Source of the DNA: Jannaschia pohangensis | GTDB taxonomy: Bacteria > Pseudomonadota > Alphaproteobacteria > Rhodobacterales > Rhodobacteraceae | Assembly (NCBI RefSeq): GCF_900113875.1 | Contig: NZ_FORA01000005.1 | Span: 176,210 to 240,209 of the forward strand | Length of the DNA: 64,000 nt | Direction: 5' to 3' | Shown: one piece after another, positions 51,634 through 60,330 of the stretch | Numbering within the stretch: the stretch's first letter is position 1 | How the letters are laid out: each line of letters opens with the position of its first letter | The notes under the pieces: model-generated | What the model was told of the DNA's origin: nothing | What the model saw: the letters and a program-made list of their open reading frames with translations, nothing else | Databases searched by the model: none | Position numbers and translations under genes: made by a program

Positions 51634-53028
51634 TCAGACGAACCTGGCAAGGCCGTTCAGCAAATCCTGTTCGCGAAATGGCTTGCTGATCAAAGGCGCC
51701 GTCGCGAAGGCCTCGTCCAGGCTGGAAAAATCGTTCTGACCGCTCAGGACCACGAACGGGATCGACAGTTTCGACAATTGCCGCGCCACGTCATCCGTCG
51801 TCTCCTGCCCGAGGTTCAGATCGAGCAGGGCGACATCCGGCCCCTCGCGGAGGGCGACCAACGCCGTCGCCACCGTGGTGAACGGCCCCATAACCGTGGC
51901 ACCCCGCGCCTTGAGGATGTCAGACAGGTCAAGTCCGATGATCGGGTCGTCCTCAACCACCATGACCCGGACGCCCGAAAACGACTTGTCGACCGCAGGG
52001 GGCTCTTCCACCGACAAGGTCGAGGGCGCGAGGGGCGCCTCGGGAACCTCGCGCTGAAAGCCGTCGTTGACCACGATCCTGCAGATCAGACCCTCGGGCG
52101 CGAAATCCAGGGTCACCGACCCCTCGCCCCGCATGGCATTCTGCAAGATCGTCGAGCCGATGCCCTGCCGACGATCCCGGGGCAAGGCGGGGCCGCCCGT
52201 CTCGACCCAGTCGATGCGGACCTGCCGGTCGGGCCCGGTCGAGATGTCGATGGCGACATGGCCGGACGAGATCGACAGCGCCCCGTGCTTGACGGCATTG
52301 GTCAGCAATTCGTGGAAGATCATGGCCAGCGCTTCGGACGCCTCGCCCGAAAACCAGAAATCCGTCGTCCCGTTGATGGAGATCCGTTTCTGCCAGCCCG
52401 CAAAGGCCTCCATCTCCATCGTCAGGATTTCCCGAAGGCTGGACCGTTTCGCTTCTTCGGCCACCAGAACGCGGTTCGACCGGGCCAGCGCACCAAGTCG
52501 CTCCATCAGGGTCTCGGCGAACTGCTCGACCGTAGAGGCTTTCTTCGAGGCATGGCGGATCATCGAATTCATGATCGTGAAGGTGTTCGACACCCGATGA
52601 TTCAATTCCCTGGACAGCAGTTTCAGCCGGTCCTCATTCTGTTTCAGTTCGGTAATGTCGATCACATGGCCGATCAGTTTGCTGACCTCGCCCGAAGGCG
52701 CAAGCCGCGGAACGCCGCGCGCACTGATCCAGCGGTCGACCCCATCGGCCCGCCGGATCCGCGCCTCAAAGGCCCAGGGCTCGCCATCCTTCAGTGCGGA
52801 TCGCAGCAATTCACCCACCCGCTCCCGGTCTTCCTCGAAGACATAGGTCAGGAAGATCTCCGCGCTCCAACGATCCAGAAGCGCGTCATGGCCGAAAATC
52901 TGATCGTGCCGCAGGTTGCGAACCGCATCCCCAGTGGCCGCGTCCAGCTCCCAAACGCCGATTTCAGACGTCGCCAAAAGAAGATCAAGGTGGTCGCCAC
53001 CTTCATTCAGGAAAGAAGAATCGTCCAT
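51634..53028 (-). CDS. PAS-HWE histidine kinase with C-terminal receiver domain
   Basis: 464-aa hybrid sensor, no membrane segment. PAS_3-like domain residues ~10-130 (LLLATSEIGVWELDAATGDA, ADGVDRWISARGVPR). HWE dimerisation/phospho-acceptor helix ELNHRVSNTFTIMNSMIRHA, then the ATPase domain with IFHELLTNAVKHGALS (H and N box) and VRIDWVETGGP, the WE motif naming the family. Receiver domain from ~345: VMVVEDDPIIGLDLSD, phospho-Asp in DVALLDLNLG, SGQ and the conserved Lys in LISKPFREQ. The usual HRVKN is HRVSN. Likely part of a general stress-type phosphorelay; no partner is adjacent. The start at 53028 lacks a strong ribosome site. Confidence 0.88.
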   Translation of the reverse strand: MDDSSFLNEGGDHLDLLLATSEIGVWELDAATGDAVRNLRHDQIFGHDALLDRWSAEIFLTYVFEEDRERVGELLRSALKDGEPWAFEARIRRADGVDRWISARGVPRLAPSGEVSKLIGHVIDITELKQNEDRLKLLSRELNHRVSNTFTIMNSMIRHASKKASTVEQFAETLMERLGALARSNRVLVAEEAKRSSLREILTMEMEAFAGWQKRISINGTTDFWFSGEASEALAMIFHELLTNAVKHGALSISSGHVAIDISTGPDRQVRIDWVETGGPALPRDRRQGIGSTILQNAMRGEGSVTLDFAPEGLICRIVVNDGFQREVPEAPLAPSTLSVEEPPAVDKSFSGVRVMVVEDDPIIGLDLSDILKARGATVMGPFTTVATALVALREGPDVALLDLNLGQETTDDVARQLSKLSIPFVVLSGQNDFSSLDEAFATAPLISKPFREQDLLNGLARFV

Positions 53029-53285
53029 ATTTTCATGAAGTATGCCAAAAACGGTCCTCAAGATAGCGCGAGGACATATCCTTTTAAAGAGGCTGCAAAG
53101 CGCGATTTCCTCCGATCGGCGTTCGATCGCAAATCTTGCCTTTCGACGTGACCGGTCCCGCCTCGCAGGCGGAACCATCGCCGCGCTGAGCCGTTGAACG
53201 CCCGACAGAGCGCCCACCCGGCGCAGCAGCCGCGCCAATGCGACGGTTGGACCGAAATCCTCGCAGATATGAACGGAGCAAGACC

Positions 53286-54068
53286 ATGGACCTGAAGATC
53301 AAGGGACGCCGCGCCCTCATCACCGGCGGGGCCGGCGGAATGGGTGTCGAGACGGCCAGGATCCTGATCGCAGAGGGCGTCGACGTGACGTTGACCGACC
53401 TCGACGCCGATGACCTGGCCCGTGCGGCCGACAAACTCGGTGCCAATCATCAAGCCGCCGATCTATCGTCGCCCGACGGCGTCCAGAAGCTGATCGATGC
53501 CGTCGGCACCGACTTCGACATCTGGGTCCATGCCGCCGGCGTGACGGGCGCCAAGGGTGACCCTCTCAAGATGGCCGAAGACGACTGGATGGACGCCATC
53601 AACATCGACTTTCTCTCCGGCGTCCGCATGGCCCGCCACCTCTGCCCCGCGATGATCGACCGGGGATGGGGTCGCGTGGTCTTCGTCACCTCCGAAAACG
53701 TGGCACAGCCCTACCCCGAGGAAACCGTCTACAACTCGGCCAAATCGGCCCTGCTCAGCTTTGCCAAAAGCGTGGCGATGGCCCATTCCGGCAGCGGCCT
53801 TCTGGTCAACGCCGTCGCGCCCGCCTTTATCGAGACGCCGATGACCGATGGCATGATGGAGAAGCGGGCCGAGGAAAAGGACATGTCCATCGACGAAGCC
53901 GTCGAGACCTTTCTGGACGAGGAGCGCCCCTATCTCGTGCTCAAGCGGCGCGGACAGGTCGAGGAGGTTGCCCCCGTCATTGCCATGCTCTGCAGCGAGC
54001 TGTCGTCCTTCGTCACCGGCTCCAACTGGCGCGTCGATGGCGGCGCCGTCGGCTCCATCAACATCTGA
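53286..54068 (+). CDS. SDR family oxidoreductase
   Basis: 260-aa classical SDR. NAD(P)-binding RALITGGAGGMGVETARIL, a FDIWVHAAGV segment (NAG position), VFVTSENVAQPYPEETVYNS with the catalytic Tyr and YNSAKSALLSF (YxxxK), and a C-terminal SNWRVDGGAV. GGAGC lies before the ATG at 53286. Residue Ser upstream of Tyr is present (VTSEN). The stop overlaps the hydrolase start by one base (TGATG). Substrate unknown. Confidence 0.9.
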   Translation: MDLKIKGRRALITGGAGGMGVETARILIAEGVDVTLTDLDADDLARAADKLGANHQAADLSSPDGVQKLIDAVGTDFDIWVHAAGVTGAKGDPLKMAEDDWMDAINIDFLSGVRMARHLCPAMIDRGWGRVVFVTSENVAQPYPEETVYNSAKSALLSFAKSVAMAHSGSGLLVNAVAPAFIETPMTDGMMEKRAEEKDMSIDEAVETFLDEERPYLVLKRRGQVEEVAPVIAMLCSELSSFVTGSNWRVDGGAVGSINI

Positions 54069-54877
54069 TGCTGAACGGCCGGGCCGACGTCGAGGCCCAT
54101 ATCAAATCCAATCCCGTCGAAGGTTCGCCCGCAGACATGCGGGCGGCTTTTCGCCGTTTGGCCGGTCCGGGCCCAGACAGCATACCTCTTGTCTTGGGTG
54201 GCGTTCCCTGCCGCGCTTTCGGAAAAGGTGCGCCCGTCCTCTGGCTCCATGGTGGGGGCTACGTCTTCGGCGACAGCCGCAGCCACGCCGCCTGTGCCGC
54301 CCATCTGGCCCGGGCGGCAGCGCGTCAGGTCATCGTCCCCGACTACCGCCTCGCCCCTGAATACCCCTGGCCCGCCCCGCTCGACGACGTCCGCGCCGTC
54401 CTCCGCGCCCTGCCCCATGCCATTCCAGTGGTTGGCGACAGCGCGGGCGGCCACCTCGCCCTCAACCTCGCGCTGTGCGACCCCACGCGCGTCACCTCCC
54501 TCGCCCTCATCTCGCCGAATACCGACCGCACGGGCCAGAGCGATACACGCCGGGCCAACGAAGCCACGGACCTGATGAACGACGATGCGACCGATGCAAG
54601 GCTGGCGCAAATGGCCATGCCCCACCTGCCGCCCGACGACCCCGCCGTTTCCCCCAGGCTGGCCAACCTCCGCGATCTGCCGCCGACCTACCTCACCGCG
54701 TCGCGCGCCGAAGTGCTGGCGGGCGACGCCACCCTTCTGGCCCACGCCGCCAGAGACCAAGGCGTCCCCGTTGCCGAAGATTGGCAGGATGACCTCTTTC
54801 ACATGTGGACCCTCTGGCCCGACGCCCTGCCCGAAGCCCGGGCAACGCTGACCCGCATCGCCCACCATATCGCCTAG
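54068..54877 (+). CDS. Alpha/beta hydrolase (hormone-sensitive-lipase type)
   Basis: 269 aa. Oxyanion-hole motif WLHGGGYVFGDSRSH near residue 60, DYRLAPEYPWPAPLDDVRAV typical of the HSL/family IV esterases, and the nucleophile GDSAGGHLALNLAL. The catalytic acid and His are expected in LTASRAEVLAGDA and DDLFHMWTLWP. Coupled to the preceding SDR gene, so both probably act on the same ester- or alcohol-containing substrate. The 3' end overlaps the convergent SDR gene by 4 bases. Confidence 0.92.
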   Translation: MLNGRADVEAHIKSNPVEGSPADMRAAFRRLAGPGPDSIPLVLGGVPCRAFGKGAPVLWLHGGGYVFGDSRSHAACAAHLARAAARQVIVPDYRLAPEYPWPAPLDDVRAVLRALPHAIPVVGDSAGGHLALNLALCDPTRVTSLALISPNTDRTGQSDTRRANEATDLMNDDATDARLAQMAMPHLPPDDPAVSPRLANLRDLPPTYLTASRAEVLAGDATLLAHAARDQGVPVAEDWQDDLFHMWTLWPDALPEARATLTRIAHHIA

Positions 54878-55845
54878 AGCCGCGACGCTCGCCCCAACAG
54901 AAATGCCAGCCCCGCCGCCACGCCAAGGCCGCCGAACACCACCGCCTTGCGCATCAGGTCGCCATCGACGATGGCCGCCCTGTCGCGGGCCCGGTCAGAG
55001 AACGATCCCTCGGCCCGCGCCGGATAGCTGACCGGCGAAAACAGGTTGTCGGCGCGGCTCCCTTCCTCGGGACGATCCGATTTCTGCATCTCGATCCCGC
55101 TGTCGGCCAGCCGGTGATCGATCATGTTGGGCAGCACCATGTCCCCGAACACCAACTCCAGGACCGACCCGCCCACCAGGATTTCGCGCGCATCCGTGTC
55201 AATGGCCTGCATCACGGCGCGGGCCGCCACTTCGGGGGCGAAGATCGGCGGGGCAGGCTGCGGCTTCATCGGCAGGCGGTTGCGTGCCCAATCGAACTGC
55301 GGTGTGTTGATCGCGGGCAATTGCACCAGCGACAGGGAAATGGGCCGACCATCGCGCAGCAACTCGGACCGGATGGCCCCGGTAAAGCCGTTGATCGCGT
55401 GTTTGGCGGCACAATAGGCCGACTGACCCGGCACCGGACGATAGGCAAGCCCCGACCCGATATTCACGATATTCCCCTTCTTCATATGCCGCAGGGCAAG
55501 GCGCACGCCGTTCACCTGCCCCAGAAAGGTGGTCCGCACGATCTTGTCGAATTCGTCGATCTCCATCTGGTCGAAGGTCGAAAAACTGGTGGCCATGGCG
55601 CAATTGACCCAGATGCGCGGCGCCCCGACCCGACCCAGAAGGTCGCTCACCGCCGCCTCCAATGCCGCGGCGTCGCCCACATCGGCCTGTGCCGTTTGGA
55701 TACCGCCGTCCGCCGCTTCCATCTCGGCCAGCCGCTCCGCACCGCGCGCGATTACCGCCACCTCGAAACCACGGGCGCGCAGTGCGCCGACGACGGCACG
55801 ACCGACGCCGGCCGACCCCCCGAGGACAAATGCCGAATTGCTCAT
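54874..55845 (-). CDS. SDR family oxidoreductase with C-terminal membrane anchor
   Basis: 323 aa. N-terminal Rossmann: AFVLGGSAGVGRAVVGALRA. Catalytic region GNIVNIGSGLAYRPVPGQSAYCAAKHAINGF (cut here to its key residues: Ser in NIGSG, Tyr and Lys in YCAAK). After residue ~245 a linker leads to a C-terminal helix (KAVVFGGLGVAAGLAFLLGR) that should anchor it in the membrane. The ATG at 55845 has GGAAGG upstream. Divergent from the next SDR gene, with a 175-base promoter region. Similar anchored SDRs act on lipids or polyhydroxy compounds; the substrate is unknown. Confidence 0.88.
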   Translation of the reverse strand: MSNSAFVLGGSAGVGRAVVGALRARGFEVAVIARGAERLAEMEAADGGIQTAQADVGDAAALEAAVSDLLGRVGAPRIWVNCAMATSFSTFDQMEIDEFDKIVRTTFLGQVNGVRLALRHMKKGNIVNIGSGLAYRPVPGQSAYCAAKHAINGFTGAIRSELLRDGRPISLSLVQLPAINTPQFDWARNRLPMKPQPAPPIFAPEVAARAVMQAIDTDAREILVGGSVLELVFGDMVLPNMIDHRLADSGIEMQKSDRPEEGSRADNLFSPVSYPARAEGSFSDRARDRAAIVDGDLMRKAVVFGGLGVAAGLAFLLGRASRL

Positions 55846-56020
55846 GATGCTTTTCCTTCCGATGGGTTTTTCCTGTGTGTCTCGTTGGAAAAAGCCCTCG
55901 AAGCGGCAAAGAGTTCCCCCAACTCGCTGCCCCGTCACTGGGTCATCAAGGGAACCATCGCGACCGGCGCGAGGTTCGACTGGGACACCTGAACAGCGAA
56001 AAACGCCAAGGAGCTTCGTC

Positions 56021-56872
56021 ATGAACAGCCCCCACATTCCCGCCCAGTCGCAAGACGCGATGCCCGCCGCCGAATACAAGATGGACCCGGCCCCCGATTA
56101 CAGCCCCCGCCATCCGGGCAGCGGCAAGCTCAAGGGCAAGGTCGCCCTTGTCACCGGCGGGGACAGCGGCATCGGTCGCGCCGTTTCCGTTCTCTTCGCC
56201 CGCGAAGGTGCCAAGGTCGCCATCGCCTACCTCGAGGAAGACCGCGATGCGCAGGAAACCAAGCGCCTGATCAAGGAAGAGGGGTCCGAAGCCCTGCTCA
56301 TCCCCGGCGATCTGGGAAGCAAGGCCAATTGCGAGGCCGCGGTGAAATCCGTGATCGACACCTTCGGCCAGCTCGACATCCTGATCAACAATGGTGCGCA
56401 GCAGTGGTTGGACGCGGATTTCGCCGACCTCTCCGAAGACAAGATCGAGCGAATGATCGCCTCGAACATCAAGGCATACATGTTCACGACCCAAGCCGCC
56501 CTGCCGCATCTCAAGGAAGGTGCCAGCATCGTGAACACCTCCTCGGTCAACGCCTTCGCCGGCATGGGCAGCCTCATCACCTATTCGATGACACGCGGCG
56601 CGTCCCTCGCCTTTAGCCGGTCCTTGGCCGGCAACCTTGCCGACAAGGGAATCCGGGTGAATTCCGTCGCCCCCGGCCCGATCTGGACGCCGTTCATCCC
56701 GGGCACCATGCCCGCCGACAAGGTCGAGAATTTCGGCAGCGAAACCCCGATGGGGCGCGCGGGCCAACCTTGGGAAGTCGCAACGGCCTACCTTTTCCTC
56801 GCCTCGTCGGACGGCAGTTATTACACCGGCCAGACCCTTCATCCCAATGGCGGCATGGTCGTCGGCGCGTAA
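56021..56872 (+). CDS. SDR family oxidoreductase, general-stress (YhdF/YghA-like), YxxxR variant
   Basis: 283 aa. An N-terminal extension of ~35 residues (PAAEYKMDPAPDYSPRHPGS) typical of the YhdF/YghA subgroup precedes VALVTGGDSGIGRAVSVLFA. LDILINNGAQQW, SIVNTSSVNAFAG and TYSMTRGASLAFSRSL form the active site. The catalytic tetrad Lys is replaced: Tyr188 is followed by Arg192 (YSMTR, codon CGC) where YxxxK is the rule. The C-terminus YTGQTLHPNGGMVVGA is standard. AAGGAG sits before the ATG. A strong terminator follows. Confidence 0.9.
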   Translation: MNSPHIPAQSQDAMPAAEYKMDPAPDYSPRHPGSGKLKGKVALVTGGDSGIGRAVSVLFAREGAKVAIAYLEEDRDAQETKRLIKEEGSEALLIPGDLGSKANCEAAVKSVIDTFGQLDILINNGAQQWLDADFADLSEDKIERMIASNIKAYMFTTQAALPHLKEGASIVNTSSVNAFAGMGSLITYSMTRGASLAFSRSLAGNLADKGIRVNSVAPGPIWTPFIPGTMPADKVENFGSETPMGRAGQPWEVATAYLFLASSDGSYYTGQTLHPNGGMVVGA

Positions 56873-56892
56873 GACGCCCTTGATCTGACCCC

Positions 56893-56936
56893 AAAGGGGC
56901 GCGTCCAGTCAGGGCGCGCCCTTCTCCCTATTTTTT
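56893..56936 (+). terminator. Rho-independent terminator after the SDR gene
   Basis: Stem AAGGGGCGCG / CGCGCCCTT with a short loop, followed after a few bases by TTTTTT (56931-56936). It lies 21 bases past the SDR stop and just before the GH13 gene. Confidence 0.8.
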
Positions 56937-56953
56937 CAAATGGATATTGCCCG

Positions 56954-58492
56954 ATGACCGACCGCGCCCTGCCCAAGACCCCCGTCATCTATCAGATCTA
57001 TCCCCGGTCCTTTCGGGACACGACGGGCAACGGTATCGGCGATCTCGATGGCATCATCCTGGGGCTGGATCACGCCGCTTCTCTGGGCGCGGACGCGGTC
57101 TGGATGTCGCCCTTCTACCCGTCACCCTGGGCGGATGGCGGCTATGACATCACCGATCACATGTCGATCCACCCCGCCCTGGGCACGATGCATGATTTCG
57201 ACCGTCTCGTGGCCCGGGCCCATGATCTTGGCCTCAAGGTCATCATCGATCAGGTCTTCAACCACACCTCGACCGAGGCACCTTGGTTCAAGCTCTCGGT
57301 CGCGGGCGACCCCCGCTATTCCGACTACTACCTCTGGGCCGATCCCAAGCCCGACGGGACTCCGCCCAACAACTGGCTGTCGCAGTTCGGCCCCCCCGCC
57401 TGGACCTGGAACCACAAGCGCCAGCAATATTATTTCCACAATTTCACCGCCGACCAACCCAGCCTGAACCTGCGCAACGAGGACGTTCAGGCCGAATTGC
57501 GTACCATCATGCAATTCTGGCGCGACCGGGGTGTCGACGGTTTCCGCATCGACGCAGTGACATCGCTGCTCTGCGACCCCGAGTTTCGCGACAACCCCGT
57601 GGCGTCACCCGACGTGCGCGACAAGGTCTCGGGCGATAATTTCGTCCCCTATACGCGGCAGGATCACGTCCACGACATCCTGCCCGGCGACGGGATCGCC
57701 TTTGTCGCCAACCTGCGCGATTGGGCGGGCGACGACGCCTTCCTGATCGGTGAAGTCACCTCGGGCAATCAGTCGGTCGAGTTGTCGTGCCGCCTGACGA
57801 CCGAAGGCCGGATGAACGCCGCCTATTCCACCGATCTGCCTGAGTCCGGCTGCACCGCCGAAAGCTATGCCGACATCCTGACCCGCGCGCCCGACCCGGA
57901 CCGCATCGGCTGGTGGCTGTCCTCGCACGACCAACCGCGTCATGCGGGCAAGGCCGGGGATGGCTCGGCTCATGACGCCAAGTTCCTCGCCCTGCTTCTG
58001 GCCGTCTCCCCCGGCCCCGTCCTGATATATCAGGGGGAGGAGCTGGGCCTGACTCAACCCGATCTGCCCCGAGCCGCCGTGACCGATCCGCTCGACCTGC
58101 TCTATTGGCCCGACGGTCCGGGCCGCGAAGGTGCCCGCGTGCCGATCCCGTGGGAGGAGGGCGGCAATCGCGGCTTCACCACCGGAACGCCATGGCTGCC
58201 GATGACCTGGCCCGAGGGCGTGTCGACCGCCGTCCAGCATATCGATGAGGGAAGTATCCTTCGCTTTTACCGCGCCGCCTTCGCCTTCCGCCGCGATGGA
58301 CTGGGTCCTGTCGAATTGCAGGATTGGTCCCGGGACGGCGACGTAATCCGCCTGCACTATCCCAAGGCCGCGGTCGTCCTGAATTTCGGCAAAGACCCCG
58401 TACCGATCGACACGCGTCCCGATTTCGCCTCTGGCCCTGTCGAAACGAACCTCCCCGGCCGCACTGCCGCTGTCTGGCTGAACTCAGACTGA
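56954..58492 (+). CDS. GH13 alpha-glucosidase (oligo-1,6-glucosidase/AglA type)
   Basis: 512 aa, cytoplasmic. TPVIYQIYPRSFRDTTGNGI is the classic GH13_23/30 opening. Conserved regions: VIIDQVFNHTS (region I), GFRIDAV with nucleophile Asp200 (II), FLIGEV with acid/base Glu267 (III) and SSHDQPR with Asp326 (IV). Hydrolyses alpha-glucosidic bonds in maltose-like or other alpha-glucosides. The usual sugar ABC transporter genes are not adjacent. The ATG at 56954 follows the terminator closely, so its promoter must overlap that region. Confidence 0.93.
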   Translation: MTDRALPKTPVIYQIYPRSFRDTTGNGIGDLDGIILGLDHAASLGADAVWMSPFYPSPWADGGYDITDHMSIHPALGTMHDFDRLVARAHDLGLKVIIDQVFNHTSTEAPWFKLSVAGDPRYSDYYLWADPKPDGTPPNNWLSQFGPPAWTWNHKRQQYYFHNFTADQPSLNLRNEDVQAELRTIMQFWRDRGVDGFRIDAVTSLLCDPEFRDNPVASPDVRDKVSGDNFVPYTRQDHVHDILPGDGIAFVANLRDWAGDDAFLIGEVTSGNQSVELSCRLTTEGRMNAAYSTDLPESGCTAESYADILTRAPDPDRIGWWLSSHDQPRHAGKAGDGSAHDAKFLALLLAVSPGPVLIYQGEELGLTQPDLPRAAVTDPLDLLYWPDGPGREGARVPIPWEEGGNRGFTTGTPWLPMTWPEGVSTAVQHIDEGSILRFYRAAFAFRRDGLGPVELQDWSRDGDVIRLHYPKAAVVLNFGKDPVPIDTRPDFASGPVETNLPGRTAAVWLNSD

Positions 58493-58588
58493 GCATCTGG
58501 GTGGCCGCTATGAACCCCGGCCTCCCGTCCGCGAAGGTATGATTGCCGATTGCGCGGACCCACCCTGAGGGCGAGTCCGCGCATCGCA

Positions 58589-58993
58589 TCAGGTGCCGAC
58601 GGGCGCTTCGGTCGCACCGACGAAAGCCCAGGCGGCAGCCGCCTCGGATGCCTTGAACGACTTGGCTTCGACCGGGATGACCTTGTCCATCAAGTCGATC
58701 ATGGTCGCCGCGGCCGAGGGCGCTCCGATCACGGCATAGCGGCGCACACCGCTGAGCGCGCGGAACCGCGACTTGATCACGTCGCCGTCGAAGATGCTGT
58801 CCCAGTCGCTGCCGGTGAAGCCGGTCAGGTCCAGAAGCATATCGATCTTGTCGTCGTGGCGGTCAAAGGCGGCCAGCATGAACTTGGCCAGCGCCTCGGA
58901 ATCGTCGTCGTCGATGTGCCCGGATACCCGGAACGCATAGACGGTTGGGGATGTGGTGGGGATCTGCTGGATCGCTCCGTGGGAAAACGCCAT
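58589..58993 (-). CDS. SpoIIAA-like (STAS-fold) protein
   Basis: 134 aa. The pattern VYAFRVSGHIDDDDSEALAK / DKIDMLLDLTGFTGSDWDSI / YAVIGAPSAAATMIDLMDKV / VEAKSFKASEAAAAWAFV is that of the SpoIIAA-like family (PF11964): alternating strands and helices of a STAS-type fold, with the final AxAWxF helix. No anti-sigma partner is nearby. Function unknown; the family is often linked to stress or lipid-binding roles. A good GGA-rich site precedes the ATG at 58993. Confidence 0.85.
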   Translation of the reverse strand: MAFSHGAIQQIPTTSPTVYAFRVSGHIDDDDSEALAKFMLAAFDRHDDKIDMLLDLTGFTGSDWDSIFDGDVIKSRFRALSGVRRYAVIGAPSAAATMIDLMDKVIPVEAKSFKASEAAAAWAFVGATEAPVGT

Positions 58994-59094
58994 GGTCGGG
59001 ACCTCCGTTTGTTTAAACTCAGGATCAATCCCCGAAGTCCCTGCGGGGTTCCGTCGCAGTTGCGACGGAGGAAAATGGAACGTATCAGGAACAT

Positions 59095-60330
59095 ATGGCC
59101 CAGATGTCCCTTGATCAGAAGCTCGCGATCCTGAGCGATGCGGCGAAATACGACGCCTCCTGCGCCTCGTCGGGGTCGACCCGGCGGGATTCGCGCGACG
59201 GCAAGGGGCTAGGATCGAACGAGGGGAGCGGGATCTGTCACGCCTATGCCCCGGACGGGCGGTGCATCAGTCTGCTGAAGATCCTGATGACGAATTTCTG
59301 TGTCTATGATTGCAGTTATTGCATCAACCGGGTGTCGTCCAACGTGCCGCGTGCGCGGTTTTCGGTGGACGAGGTCGTCAAGCTCACCATCGAGTTCTAT
59401 CGGCGCAATTACATCGAGGGGCTGTTTTTGTCGTCCGGGGTCATCAAGTCGCCCGATGCAACGATGGCCGACATGGTGCGGATCGCGCGGCGCCTGCGTC
59501 ACGACGAGAATTTCCGGGGGTATATCCACCTCAAGACAATCCCCGATGCCGCGCCCGAGTTGATCGCCGAGGCTGGTTTGTTGGCGGATCGCCTGTCGAT
59601 CAACGTGGAGTTGCCGACGGATCGGGCGGTGGAGCATTTTGCACCCGAGAAGAAGCCTGAACAGATCCGCAAGGCGATGGCGGATGTGCGGTTGCGCAAG
59701 GAGGCGGCGGGGGATCGGTCGCACGGCGGCAAGCGGCCGCCGCGTTTCGCGCCCGCCGGTCAGTCGACGCAGATGATCATCGGGGCGGATGGGTCGAATG
59801 ACGCGACGGTCCTTGGGCAATCGACGCGGCTCTATTCCAGCTACAAGTTGAAACGGGTCTATTATTCGGCATTTTCGCCGATTCCGGACAGTTCGGCCAA
59901 GCTGCCGCTGGTGCGCCCGCCCCTGCAGCGCGAGCATCGGTTGTATCAGGCGGACTGGCTCTTGCGGTTCTATGGGTTCGAGCTGGCCGAGATCACGTCC
60001 GTGACGCCCGATGGCAACCTCGACTTGCAGATCGACCCGAAACTGGCCTGGGCGCTGGCGCATCGGGGGCTGTTCCCGCTGGATGTGAACACCGCCCCGC
60101 GCGAGATGTTGCTTCGGGTGCCGGGGTTCGGGGTGAAGACGGTCACCCGGATCCTGGCGACGCGGCGGCACCGGCATTTGCGCTATGACGACATCACCCG
60201 GATGGGTGCCTCGATGAAGACGGCGCGGGCCTTCGTGACGGCGGGCGGCTGGACACCCGGGGCTATGACCGACAGCACGGACCTGCGCGCAAGGTTCGCG
60301 CCCCGGCCCGAGCAATTGACCCTATTGTGA
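59095..60330 (+). CDS. Putative DNA modification/repair radical SAM protein
   Basis: 411 aa. Radical SAM motif Cx3Cx2C at Cys69, Cys73, Cys76 (NFCVYDCSYC), preceded by MSLDQKLAILSDAAKYDASC and extra cysteines at 23, 48 and 57. The C-terminal part holds a helix-hairpin-helix (LLRVPGFGVKTVTRIL, ~residues 340-358), a DNA-contacting motif. This combination is the family annotated 'putative DNA modification/repair radical SAM protein', which co-occurs with a uracil-DNA glycosylase-like partner, exactly as here. The next gene overlaps by 4 bases (GTGA). The reaction is unknown; it should act on DNA. Confidence 0.92.
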   Translation: MAQMSLDQKLAILSDAAKYDASCASSGSTRRDSRDGKGLGSNEGSGICHAYAPDGRCISLLKILMTNFCVYDCSYCINRVSSNVPRARFSVDEVVKLTIEFYRRNYIEGLFLSSGVIKSPDATMADMVRIARRLRHDENFRGYIHLKTIPDAAPELIAEAGLLADRLSINVELPTDRAVEHFAPEKKPEQIRKAMADVRLRKEAAGDRSHGGKRPPRFAPAGQSTQMIIGADGSNDATVLGQSTRLYSSYKLKRVYYSAFSPIPDSSAKLPLVRPPLQREHRLYQADWLLRFYGFELAEITSVTPDGNLDLQIDPKLAWALAHRGLFPLDVNTAPREMLLRVPGFGVKTVTRILATRRHRHLRYDDITRMGASMKTARAFVTAGGWTPGAMTDSTDLRARFAPRPEQLTLL

